A DNA stretch of 64,000 bases from Rs1 sp000416275 (GTDB lineage Bacteria; Pseudomonadota; Gammaproteobacteria; Pseudomonadales; Balneatricaceae), in NCBI GenBank assembly GCA_965243635.1, contig OZ251574.1:3162001-3226000 (forward strand). Reading direction: 5' to 3'. Shown here in pieces: positions 51,473 through 59,697 of the stretch. The notes under the pieces are model-generated. The model worked only from the letters and a program-made list of their open reading frames with translations, had not been told where the DNA came from and made no database searches. The position numbers and the translations under genes were made by a program. Every line of letters begins with the position of its first letter. Positions within the stretch are counted from its first letter, which is position 1.

Positions 51473-51581
51473 TATTAATTAGTGATCCAGCTATAATTAG
51501 GATTTAGCGGGAGATAAAACCAGCAGCTATTGATGCGCACAAACCACAAAACAGCCATTATCTAAAGGCTAAATTCAGGTT

Positions 51582-52319
51582 TTAGTAAAGATTGATAACG
51601 ATAGCCACTAACACCACCGCTTCTACTATTTCAATACTCGCACCAGCAGTATCGCCAGTGATACCATTAATTCTCTTGATCATCATCATTCTCAAGCAGT
51701 ATAAACTCACCGCAGCCATGATTATAATTGATCCGTTACCTAATAGATAAGCAAAGATCAATGCCAATCCACAGCCGCAATAGACTTGTGTCCTTGGAGC
51801 ATGACTGACCAGCACCGCACCTATCCCACCGGCCCTGACATAGGGAGTTAACAGCAGCAGAATCGGCAACATAGATCGAGCAACCAGCGGCGCTAGCATC
51901 AGCATCCAATAAGCTTGCACTTCTAACACCGCCACCATCGCACTGAATTTAAGCAGTAGCGTGCATAGCACTGTGACTACGGCAATCGGCCCGCTGCAAG
52001 GGTCTTTCATGATTTCTAAGGTTCGCGCAGCACTGCCTTGCCCACCTATCCAGGCATCGCAACTATCAGCGAGGCCATCGATATGTAGAGCCCCGGTAAT
52101 AGCTACCCAAAAAACCAATAAGATCGCCGCGCTAAACAGCTCAGGTAAGTCTGCCAAAAAAAAGCCGATCGCGACTAGAGCCAAACCAATTAAGCCACCA
52201 ATTAACGGATAGAAAATCAGCGAGCCCGCCGCCGTTTTAGACTCTGGATATTTTTTAAAATGCACCGGTATTTGGGTCAAAAACTGCAGCGCCACTAAGC
52301 TGCTTTTAAGATAATTCAA
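51582..52319 (-). CDS. cobS: Adenosylcobinamide-GDP ribazoletransferase
   Basis: Last ring-assembly step of cobalamin synthesis: joins adenosylcobinamide-GDP with alpha-ribazole (phosphate) in the inner membrane. 245 aa polytopic protein. Family signatures: ALQFLTQIPV, GALHIDGLADSCDAWIGG (the metal-binding Asp region) and KDPCSGPIAVV. Also called CobV in the aerobic nomenclature. Overlaps the preceding phosphatase gene by 4 bp; last gene of the operon. Confidence 0.95.
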   Translation of the reverse strand: MNYLKSSLVALQFLTQIPVHFKKYPESKTAAGSLIFYPLIGGLIGLALVAIGFFLADLPELFSAAILLVFWVAITGALHIDGLADSCDAWIGGQGSAARTLEIMKDPCSGPIAVVTVLCTLLLKFSAMVAVLEVQAYWMLMLAPLVARSMLPILLLLTPYVRAGGIGAVLVSHAPRTQVYCGCGLALIFAYLLGNGSIIIMAAVSLYCLRMMMIKRINGITGDTAGASIEIVEAVVLVAIVINLY

Positions 52320-52876
52320 AGTTCGATACTCTTTAATTCACCGTGCGCCACCGAAAAATTTAACATGCTTGAGATTGCCGAGCGCTGCTCTCTACTCAGC
52401 AGGTAGCGAATAACTCCACCGTGACAGACTAACAAGACTTTTTGCCCGCTATATGCAGTGCGGATTTTTTCAAGTACCGCATCAATTCGACGACTAAAAT
52501 CTTCTAGTCGCTCGCCATTGGTCGGCGGAAATTGCAGCGGATCTTGCCAAAACTGCTCGAGTTTATTCGGAAATTCCGCCATTACTTGCAGTGCAGTTTT
52601 GTTTTCCCATGCCCCGAAATGATACTCGGCTAAATCCGCTTCTATCTTCAAAGGCACTGCTAAAGTCGCCGCTAACTTAGCTGAAAAGTCAGCACAGCGC
52701 ACCAGTGGTGAGCTGACGATTAAGTCCCACGGCTCTGCAGTTATTAAGTAATGCTCGACAGAGGCGTTCATTTGCGACCAACCTAATTCAGTCAAAGCAA
52801 CATCTGTACTACCTATGTAGGCACTACCGGCGGTGGTTTTACCGTGCCTTAATAGATCCAATGAGCTAGTGCTCAT
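52316..52876 (-). CDS. cobC: Alpha-ribazole phosphatase
   Basis: 186 aa histidine phosphatase that removes the 5' phosphate of alpha-ribazole phosphate (or of cobalamin phosphate). RHG motif LDLLRHGKTTAGSAYIGSTDVALTELG with the phospho-His, and the second His in LLVCHGGVIRYLL. Overlaps cobT by 11 bp and cobS by 4 bp, which shows tight coupling in the lower-ligand branch. Confidence 0.92.
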   Translation of the reverse strand: MSTSSLDLLRHGKTTAGSAYIGSTDVALTELGWSQMNASVEHYLITAEPWDLIVSSPLVRCADFSAKLAATLAVPLKIEADLAEYHFGAWENKTALQVMAEFPNKLEQFWQDPLQFPPTNGERLEDFSRRIDAVLEKIRTAYSGQKVLLVCHGGVIRYLLSREQRSAISSMLNFSVAHGELKSIEL

Positions 52877-53918
52877 CTAGTTTTCCAGCGACCGCCGCCT
52901 CGGCGAATGTGGCCATTTGATTATGCAATTTACAGGCTATTTGCAAGATAGGTACACACACTGCCGCACCACTACCCTCACCTAAGCGCATCCCCAAATC
53001 TAAGACTGGGCTAGCTTGCAGATGCTCCAACATCAGTTTATGGCCAGGTTCAGCAGAGCCGTGTGAGAATATCATCCAAGCACGACTTTCAGGAGATATT
53101 GCAACGGCGACCATCGCAGCAGCAGTGCAGATAAAACCATCCACTAACACCGGCATGCCTATTTGAGCAGCGGCGATATAACTGCCGACTAAGGCCGCTA
53201 TTTCAAAGCCTCCGACTTTTTGTAACAACTTTTCAGCTGTAAGTTGATCGTCAAAATGCTTCGCCAGTACCTGTTCAATAATGTCTACTTTGTGCTTAAT
53301 TCCCTCGGCATCTAACCCCGTACCGGCGCCGGTTAAGCTAATCGCAGGCGCACCTATTAAGGCCGCCGCTAAAACCGTTGCTGAAGTGGTGTTGCCAATG
53401 CCCATGTCGCCACCGATAAACATATCACAGCCGCACTTTTTCGCGTGTAACAAATAGTTACGACCAATCTCTAACGCCTGCGCACACTGCAATTTAGTCA
53501 TTGCATCTTGGTGCAGCATATTAGCGGTGCCCGGGCCGATAAACTCATTATTGACCCCCGGATAGTCCGTGACGCTAACCGTCCCTAAATTAACAATATC
53601 AAAGGGCGCCAGTAAGGATTTTGCCAACACGCTGATCGCAGCGCCACCGCTGGCGAAATTTGCGACCATTTGTGCAGTCACTTCCTGCGGAAAAGCGGAG
53701 ACACCGCTAGCGGCAATCCCGTGATCTGCTGCAAACACACATATATAAGGGGTATTAATACTGGGCATAGACCCTTGCATGGCGGCAAGTTCAATAGCGA
53801 TTGTCTCTAATTTTCCCAGTGCACCTAAAGGCTTAGTTAGTTGAGATTGACGTGCTATCGCTGCATTTCTAGCGCTTTGATCGAGCTTTTTGACCTTTGA
53901 AAATATCCAATTATTCAT
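52866..53918 (-). CDS. cobT: Nicotinate-nucleotide--dimethylbenzimidazole phosphoribosyltransferase
   Basis: 350 aa. Makes alpha-ribazole phosphate from the lower-ligand base and nicotinate mononucleotide. VFAADHGIAASGVSAFPQEVTAQMVANF, GGDMGIGNTTSATVLAAAL, the HGSAEPGHK segment and the catalytic glutamate in LGMRLGEGSGAAVCVPIL are all present. DMB may be made elsewhere or imported, since no bluB is seen. A 159-bp gap to cobU upstream is the largest in the operon after cobS and may hold an internal promoter. Confidence 0.96.
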   Translation of the reverse strand: MNNWIFSKVKKLDQSARNAAIARQSQLTKPLGALGKLETIAIELAAMQGSMPSINTPYICVFAADHGIAASGVSAFPQEVTAQMVANFASGGAAISVLAKSLLAPFDIVNLGTVSVTDYPGVNNEFIGPGTANMLHQDAMTKLQCAQALEIGRNYLLHAKKCGCDMFIGGDMGIGNTTSATVLAAALIGAPAISLTGAGTGLDAEGIKHKVDIIEQVLAKHFDDQLTAEKLLQKVGGFEIAALVGSYIAAAQIGMPVLVDGFICTAAAMVAVAISPESRAWMIFSHGSAEPGHKLMLEHLQASPVLDLGMRLGEGSGAAVCVPILQIACKLHNQMATFAEAAVAGKLDEH

Positions 53919-54077
53919 TTTATTACCTTGTATTCGGTGCCTACTAATGGCCTATCTGCTGTTCAAAATATCGTTTAACCGGGTAGACGATTTTTCGCTG
54001 TGACTCTAAAACTGCTAATTATAAAAATTCTAACTCCAACACATCTAACTAAAAGCTTCTAACTAAAAATTTAAATT

Positions 54078-54602
54078 TTATTGATCTTTTAGCACTAGCG
54101 GTAAACCCGCTACCGCCAGTGTCACTCTATCACTAATCGCGGCTATCTCTTGATGCAGCTCCCCCGCTCGATCGCAAAATTCTCGTGTCACTTCACCCAT
54201 TGGGATAATCCCCAGATTGGTTTCATTGCTGACTAAAATAATCTGACCCGCGGCGTTATTTAAGCTCTTTAACAACAACTGCCGCTGGCTAAGAAAAAAG
54301 TCCGCCTCTTTGTGAAACAGGCAATTGCTTAACCACAACGTCAGACAATCAACCAAAATACAACTTTCTTGGCTGGCGTGCTCTTCAATCGCCTCGGCTA
54401 AAAAGAATGGCTGTTCAAGCACTTTCCAGTGCTGCGGCCGGCTGCTGCGATGCCGCTCAATCCGCTGCTGCATTTGTCGATCACTCGCGGTGGCGGTGGC
54501 GGTGGCAATATACACCACATGCTTACCACTGCTGCTCGCCGCTTGCTCCGCTAACTTAGATTTTCCGGAGCGGGTGCCCCCTAAAAACAATTCAATCATC
54601 AA
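54078..54602 (-). CDS. cobU: Adenosylcobinamide kinase / guanylyltransferase
   Basis: 174 aa bifunctional enzyme that phosphorylates adenosylcobinamide and attaches GMP. P-loop LFLGGTRSGKSKLAEQAA; the guanylylated His in ERHRSSRPQHW; LVDCLTLWLSN and VSNETNLGIIPMGEVTREFCDRAGELHQ are signature runs. Called CobP in the aerobic nomenclature. 6 bp after the CbiX-type gene. Confidence 0.96.
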   Translation of the reverse strand: MMIELFLGGTRSGKSKLAEQAASSSGKHVVYIATATATASDRQMQQRIERHRSSRPQHWKVLEQPFFLAEAIEEHASQESCILVDCLTLWLSNCLFHKEADFFLSQRQLLLKSLNNAAGQIILVSNETNLGIIPMGEVTREFCDRAGELHQEIAAISDRVTLAVAGLPLVLKDQ

Positions 54603-54608
54603 AATCGC

Positions 54609-55817
54609 CTAAGCTTTATGCACTGAGGTTTGCAATTGTACCTTGGCCACCTCTTCATCTAACACGGCCTGTGGAAATTGGCTCATGAAACAACAGCACA
54701 AATTTTCACCTATCATAGTGCGCGGTCCCAAAGGATGATCGATGTGCTTATAAATACCGTGGGAGTGACCGTGCTCATGTGAGTGATCATGTGAGTGTGA
54801 GTGTGAGTGATCGTGAGTATGCGAGCCGTCCGCATGCTGATGATCATGATGCTCATCAAGTGCACCTTGTCCTTCTTCTGGATCGACAAACTCAGCATGA
54901 TGGTGATGAATATCCACTTCACCGGCGGCCAAACGTCGACTGAAAGATTGCATTAAGGTTTCATTTTTTGGCACCTGGCCAGCTACTGTAGAGCTTTCGG
55001 TGCTGCCCGTCGCTGTCGAAACATCGCTCATTATTTCTCGCAAGCGCACTTCAAAAGCATCAATAACCTTTGGGTGATCGTTTAAATAAGGGGTTTTAAT
55101 AAATTCAATGTCCGGGTGCGCCGCTGCAATTTGATCGACATACGCATAAATTCGTTTGATTAAACGCCCGGTAAACAGAAAATAAGGGGCTACCACTATC
55201 TTCTTAAAGCCGAGTTTAATTAAGCGCTCAAGACCGACCCCCACCGAGGGATAAGTCACTCCGGAGTACACCGTATCCGCCCAACCGAAGCCGATGTTTT
55301 CATTGACGATTCGAGTTAGTTTAGCCGCTTCAGCATTGGCGAGTGTATCCGAGGTACCTCGCCCTACAACCACCAGCATAGTATCGTGAATACTCGCTGG
55401 CACTTGCTGGCAATCTATATCCATCGCTTGATAAATGCGGGTTTGAAAAGCCTCGATCATCGCCGGGTGCAAGCCTAATTCACTGCCGTAGTGAATTTTT
55501 ACCGCGCTATCACCCAACTGCTGTTGAAAATTCAGCAACACACTTGGAATGTCATTGCGAGCATGGGTAGCGGCAAATAACATCCCCGGCACCGCGTAGA
55601 TGTCCTCGACCCCCAGCGCCACTAATTTATGCAGCCCCATGTGGATATTAGGCGCAGAAAACTCTAGGAACCCATACTCAATAGGTACTCCCGGGAAGCG
55701 CTCTTTCAAGCCCGCCGCCACTCTAGAGAACTCTCTTTCTGCATCTTTATCTCGGCTACCGTGACCGCAAATCATAATGCCAATTTTTCTGTTTTTTTGT
55801 TTACTAGACATAATCAA
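54609..55817 (-). CDS. cbiX: CbiX-type sirohydrochlorin (cobalto)chelatase with His-rich insert
   Basis: 402 aa, long two-domain form. Domain 1 carries the metal-site His of MICGHGSRDKDAEREF and the second in AATHARNDIPS. Domain 2 repeats the fold (VVVGRGTSDTLANAEAAKL...VAPYFLFTGRLIKRIYAYV) but has Arg where domain 1 has His. A linker with about 25 His in alternating Asp/Ser/His runs (residues about 305-365) follows, then a CCC cluster (ENLCCCFMSQFP). CbiX inserts cobalt or iron in sirohydrochlorin in early-cobalt pathways; the His and Cys runs may store or deliver metal. Position inside a CobN-type operon is noteworthy. Confidence 0.88.
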   Translation of the reverse strand: MIMSSKQKNRKIGIMICGHGSRDKDAEREFSRVAAGLKERFPGVPIEYGFLEFSAPNIHMGLHKLVALGVEDIYAVPGMLFAATHARNDIPSVLLNFQQQLGDSAVKIHYGSELGLHPAMIEAFQTRIYQAMDIDCQQVPASIHDTMLVVVGRGTSDTLANAEAAKLTRIVNENIGFGWADTVYSGVTYPSVGVGLERLIKLGFKKIVVAPYFLFTGRLIKRIYAYVDQIAAAHPDIEFIKTPYLNDHPKVIDAFEVRLREIMSDVSTATGSTESSTVAGQVPKNETLMQSFSRRLAAGEVDIHHHHAEFVDPEEGQGALDEHHDHQHADGSHTHDHSHSHSHDHSHEHGHSHGIYKHIDHPLGPRTMIGENLCCCFMSQFPQAVLDEEVAKVQLQTSVHKA

Positions 55818-55820
55818 CTC

Positions 55821-57023
55821 TTAATATTCAATCGCTAACACAGATTTTTTACAAAACTGTAGAATGCATTCAGCAAGCCGCTGATGCCCCTCTCTATCAT
55901 TTAGTCCCAACACTCCAATACGCAGTATCGCAGTGTCAACTGCCTGGTTTTCTAGATGGATTACTCTTAACAAAATGGCCGCTTTGGCGAAGTGTTGCTG
56001 TATCGCTAGAGCCAGCGCTAAAGGCAGCAGATAACTGCTGAACAACGCTTGCTCAACCTGCCAGGGAATTCCTCGCCCTAACTCAGAGTTAGCTGCGACA
56101 AACGCCTTGTCAGCCGCCACTAGGCTTGCTACTTTCACCAGTAGCGGTGCGCACAGCTCTCGGGTCTGCTTTGCCGCGCTGTCGATGTTGCCCCGCGCCA
56201 GCTGCTGCCAGTGGGTATCTAACATCGCCTTAGTGGCTATATATTGCGCTGGGCCATTAATCATCCACAGACCTAGCTGCTGCTCAATTTTCGCTCTTAA
56301 TTCAGCTTGGCAGAAGACGAAGCCAATGCGGATACCCGCTAAACCAAAAAATTTGCCGAAGGAGCGCAACACTAGCATATTGTCTGGCCAATGATAGTTT
56401 AAAACCGAGCATTGCGGTGTCATATCCATAAATGCTTCGTCGACGATCACGTAGCAACCAGCGGCCAGTTGCCCAGCCCATGCAATCAGCTGTTCTGGGG
56501 CTATTAATAAGCCACTGGGATTATTCGGGTTAATCACCACCAAATGTTGTTTGGGATTCGCGCCAATCGCCTGGCTAATGCTGGCGATCGCCTGTCGATG
56601 ATTTTTGGCCGGGTAGTAGTGCAGTTCAAAACCGTCATTTCGCCAACTGTCCCGATGCTCGCTATACCCGATATCAGGTAGTAACACTGGATATCTAGCC
56701 ACACACTGTGGCAATCTTTGAATCAACATTTGCGAGCCGATAATTGGAATTCCCAGCTCGCTGCCATAGTAACTGGTCGCGGCACTTATAAATTCCGGCT
56801 GTAGATACGGCAAGTGTTGAAAGACTGACGCTGGAATATTCGGCAGCGGATAGCTGTCTGAATTTAAGCCGGTGGAGAGATCAATCCAATCTTCAATGGC
56901 CAGCTGGTATTGCGCGCTGGCACTGATGATATCGCCACCATGCAAGCCATGATGCTTCACTGCTGGCGAGGGAGAACTCACTGCATCACCCGCTATTTGC
57001 CGCTGCCCATTCTTGTTATCCAT
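55821..57023 (-). CDS. cobD: Threonine-phosphate decarboxylase
   Basis: PLP aminotransferase-fold enzyme making (R)-1-amino-2-propanol phosphate, the cobalamin linker (CobD of Salmonella, CobC of the aerobic nomenclature). 400 aa: HGLHGGDIIS near the N-terminus, DLSTGLNSDSYP, VVINPNNPSGL, YVIVDEAFMDM, and the pyridoxal lysine in LRSFGKFFGLAGIRIGF. The ATG at 57023 is one of twelve ATGs of the 13-bp array, and the first residues MDNKNG are array-derived. A GTG at 56981 behind GGGTGA is a possible alternative start. Confidence 0.92.
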   Translation of the reverse strand: MDNKNGQRQIAGDAVSSPSPAVKHHGLHGGDIISASAQYQLAIEDWIDLSTGLNSDSYPLPNIPASVFQHLPYLQPEFISAATSYYGSELGIPIIGSQMLIQRLPQCVARYPVLLPDIGYSEHRDSWRNDGFELHYYPAKNHRQAIASISQAIGANPKQHLVVINPNNPSGLLIAPEQLIAWAGQLAAGCYVIVDEAFMDMTPQCSVLNYHWPDNMLVLRSFGKFFGLAGIRIGFVFCQAELRAKIEQQLGLWMINGPAQYIATKAMLDTHWQQLARGNIDSAAKQTRELCAPLLVKVASLVAADKAFVAANSELGRGIPWQVEQALFSSYLLPLALALAIQQHFAKAAILLRVIHLENQAVDTAILRIGVLGLNDREGHQRLAECILQFCKKSVLAIEY

Positions 57024-57163
57024 TCTTGTTATCCATAGCTGCTATCCATTCTTGCTGTCCATTCTTGCTGTCCATTCTTGCTATTCATTCTTGTTATCCA
57101 TAGCTGCTATCCATAATTATCACCCATTATTGCTATCCATGATTACCGGCCATAATAGCTAGC
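57008..57163. repeat. 13-bp tandem array with twelve ATG codons, spanning the cbiB-cobD spacer
   Basis: On the minus strand the consensus unit is ATGGATAGCAAGA. CAT (ATG on the minus strand) occurs at 57008, 57021, 57034, 57047, 57060, 57073, 57086, 57099, 57112, 57125, 57138 and 57151, spaced exactly 13 bp. The array fills the whole gap between the cbiB stop and the cobD start. Most ATGs open a six-codon frame such as MDSKNG ending TAG/TAA/TGA in the next units. Confidence 0.92.
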
Positions 57164-58106
57164 TCAACCAAGCGGCGAACCACAGTACCGCCACCCACAA
57201 AAACAGCACTCTATCTACTAAAAAGCACGCCGCTTCAATCGCTACATAACTGGCTTCGCTGCCGTTTTCAGGACCGAGCACTGGGCGATCTTGCCACTTC
57301 CCATGGTAATTTGACCCGCCTCCTAAGCGCACATTAATCGCCCCAGCTCCGGCGGCCATAACCGGGCCAGCATTCGGGCTTTTCCAGTTAACCCCTTGTG
57401 ACTTCCAGCAGTTTAACGCCGCCTGGCAATTACCTAACAGCGCGTAGCTGAGAGCGGATAACCTGGCCGGAATATAATTCAACAGATCGTCAAGCCGCGC
57501 GGCGGCCCAGCCAAAATATAAGTAGCGTGGATTTTTGTAACCCCACATAGCATCCAGAGTGTTGGCAGCTCGATACAGCACTACGCCTGGAACACCTAAA
57601 ATGACAAACCAAAATATTGCCGCAAATATCGCATCGGCACCATTTTCTAATACTGACTCTGTCGCTGCATTGCTGATTTGCCCGCTGTTCAGCTGCTCTG
57701 TATCTCGACTCACAATATGACTAAGCGCACGCCTTGCGCTGTCTATATCAGCACTCTTCAACGGTGTGATGATCGCTTGCGCATGAGTTTTTAGACTGCG
57801 CCAGCCAAGTGCAATATAAAGCACCAGCCCCGCATAAAGCCAGGAGCCGAACAGCTGATAAAAGCCACTTTGCGCGATAAGCTCCTCGAGCAAATAACTG
57901 AGATAAGTCAGAGGAATGACCGCCAACATCCAGGCGACTAGCCCTAAAATACGCACCGCAAACGCTTGCCTTGCAAGATTGCGCAATTTTAGTTCTAGCT
58001 GATTGGCGAAGCTGCCGAAGTAAACCAGTGGATGATGGCGTGACACTTCAGAAAATTTATAATCTAAAATTAACGCCAATAAGAGCACTGCAAGATTAAA
58101 CAACAT
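57159..58106 (-). CDS. cbiB: Adenosylcobinamide-phosphate synthase
   Basis: Inner-membrane enzyme attaching the aminopropanol (phosphate) linker to adenosylcobyric acid. About 315 aa from the ATG at 58106, which matches the usual family start (MLFNLAVLLLALILDYKF, GAGG 9 bases upstream); an in-frame ATG at 58133 would add nine residues. Family runs: HHPLVYFGSFANQLE, ALSHIVSRDTEQL, ENGADAIFAAIFWFVILGVPGVVLYRAANTLDAMWGYKNPRYLYFGWAAARLDDLLNYIPARL, MAAGAGAINVRLGG. Overlaps cobQ and ends in the 13-bp array. Confidence 0.93.
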   Translation of the reverse strand: MLFNLAVLLLALILDYKFSEVSRHHPLVYFGSFANQLELKLRNLARQAFAVRILGLVAWMLAVIPLTYLSYLLEELIAQSGFYQLFGSWLYAGLVLYIALGWRSLKTHAQAIITPLKSADIDSARRALSHIVSRDTEQLNSGQISNAATESVLENGADAIFAAIFWFVILGVPGVVLYRAANTLDAMWGYKNPRYLYFGWAAARLDDLLNYIPARLSALSYALLGNCQAALNCWKSQGVNWKSPNAGPVMAAGAGAINVRLGGGSNYHGKWQDRPVLGPENGSEASYVAIEAACFLVDRVLFLWVAVLWFAAWLS

Positions 58107-59697
58107 GCTGACTGGCCTCGCCCAATTTTTCACCGGCTACGGGGCTCACTAACTTTAAGCTAGCTAAGGCTAGTAAATCGGCTAATTGCTGAAAGGGCAA
58201 ACTCTCTGCAACCGCATCGGCCAATCGCTCTATTTGCGCCTCTCTAAATTGCTGGTAGTCGAAAGAGGTCACTTGCTGCATTCCCGCCCAATTTAAGATG
58301 CTGTTGCGCATTTCAGCGTCTTCTAAAAGCCCATGCAAATAGGTGCCACGGATATTGTCTTCAGCATTTCTAGCGCCATCAACATAGCGAATCGGGGCTG
58401 CGGGCTCGAGCGAAGCAGCTGCCAAGTCGCTCTTCTTGGCGGTTTTAATCAGACTAAACCAAGGGCGCTGAAGGGCGTCACCGGTACTGATGCCGGCATG
58501 TATTTCATAGCCGCGTACCGCCTTGCCCGTGTACAGGCAATGACCTTCAACATTGGTCAAGGTTTTCACTGCCTTTAAAGTGGTTTCTATATCCAGTAGT
58601 TTTAAAGCCGCACTTGAGCCCGCGGTACTTTCTACCTCCTGCGGATCATGTACTACTGTACCGAGCATTTGATAGCCCCCACAAATGCCTAGCACTTTGC
58701 CACCAAAGCGCAGATGACGTTCAATGATTGGCTGCCAACCGGTCTCCATCAGCCAGCGCAGATCGCCGCTGACATTCTTGCTGCCAGGTAAGATAATCAA
58801 GTCCGCTCCCTGAAATAGCTGGCTGTCCCTTAAAAATTCACAGTCAATCTCGGGGTGCAATCTAAGCACATCGAAATCCGTGTGATTACTGGCTCTTGGG
58901 TACAGCGCCACTACCACTTTAAACGGCGCTATCTGCTTAGATTTAGATGAATTTACCTGCACTTGGGCGACCGCGTCTTCAGATTCAATATGTAAATTAG
59001 TCAGGTAGGGAATCACCGCGATAGTCGGTACTCCGGTCTTTTTTTCCAGCCAGTCTAGGCCTGGCTGTAACAAACTGACATCCCCTCTAAAGCGATTGAT
59101 GATAAAACCTTGTACCCTTTGCTGCTCGGTGGCACTCAACAGTGCGAAAGTACCGTATAGGTGAGCGAACACCCCGCCCCGATCAATATCTGCAACGATC
59201 ACCACCGGACAGTCAATCGCCTCCGCCAGCCCCATATTGGCAATATCGTGCTCGCGCAAATTTATTTCTGCCGGAGAGCCCGCCCCTTCGATAATGATCA
59301 CCGGGTGTAACGCCTGCAACTTTCGATAAGTTTTTAGAACGGTTTTTAGCAACTGCGGTTTAAATTGGTGATACTCACGGGCCTGCATATTACCGATCGA
59401 CTGACCGTTGACTATGACTTGTGAGCCTATATCTGAGTTGGGCTTTAACAGCACCGGATTCATCAAAATACTCGGCGACAAATTGGCCCCCTGCGCTTGC
59501 ACAGCTTGGGCGCGGCCGATCTCTCCTCCCTCTTTAGTCACGGCACTGTTCAGCGCCATATTTTGTGATTTAAACGGCGCGACCGAGATACCTTTACGCG
59601 CCAAGATACGACACAGGGCGGTGACTATGACGCTCTTTCCTGCATCCGAGGTGGTACCTTGCACCATTAAACTGTGCGGATTTTTAAAAACTGTCAC
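58096..59697 (-). CDS. cobQ: Cobyric acid synthase
   Basis: 533 aa. ATP-dependent amidation of four side chains of the corrin ring using glutamine. N-terminal dethiobiotin-synthetase-like ATPase with MVQGTTSDAGKSVIVTALCRIL and KSQNMALNSAV; the C-terminal class I glutamine amidotransferase has Cys in LGICGGYQMLG and His in GTYLHGLLED. 4-bp overlap with cobN upstream (ATGA), so coupled. Confidence 0.97.
   Translation of the reverse strand: MTVFKNPHSLMVQGTTSDAGKSVIVTALCRILARKGISVAPFKSQNMALNSAVTKEGGEIGRAQAVQAQGANLSPSILMNPVLLKPNSDIGSQVIVNGQSIGNMQAREYHQFKPQLLKTVLKTYRKLQALHPVIIIEGAGSPAEINLREHDIANMGLAEAIDCPVVIVADIDRGGVFAHLYGTFALLSATEQQRVQGFIINRFRGDVSLLQPGLDWLEKKTGVPTIAVIPYLTNLHIESEDAVAQVQVNSSKSKQIAPFKVVVALYPRASNHTDFDVLRLHPEIDCEFLRDSQLFQGADLIILPGSKNVSGDLRWLMETGWQPIIERHLRFGGKVLGICGGYQMLGTVVHDPQEVESTAGSSAALKLLDIETTLKAVKTLTNVEGHCLYTGKAVRGYEIHAGISTGDALQRPWFSLIKTAKKSDLAAASLEPAAPIRYVDGARNAEDNIRGTYLHGLLEDAEMRNSILNWAGMQQVTSFDYQQFREAQIERLADAVAESLPFQQLADLLALASLKLVSPVAGEKLGEASQHVV

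Noticed and set aside
53919..54077. Possible cobalamin riboswitch in the cobU-cobT gap
   Set aside because: I see no B12-box-like sequence or matching stems; the spacer is AT-rich. A riboswitch would be expected upstream of cobW, outside the window.
54713..54922. His/Met/Thr-rich alternate frame in the CbiX gene
   Set aside because: It is the shifted reading of the low-complexity His-rich coding segment.
57008..57163. Tandem array considered as CRISPR
   Set aside because: Units are contiguous 13-mers without spacers, and there are no cas genes.
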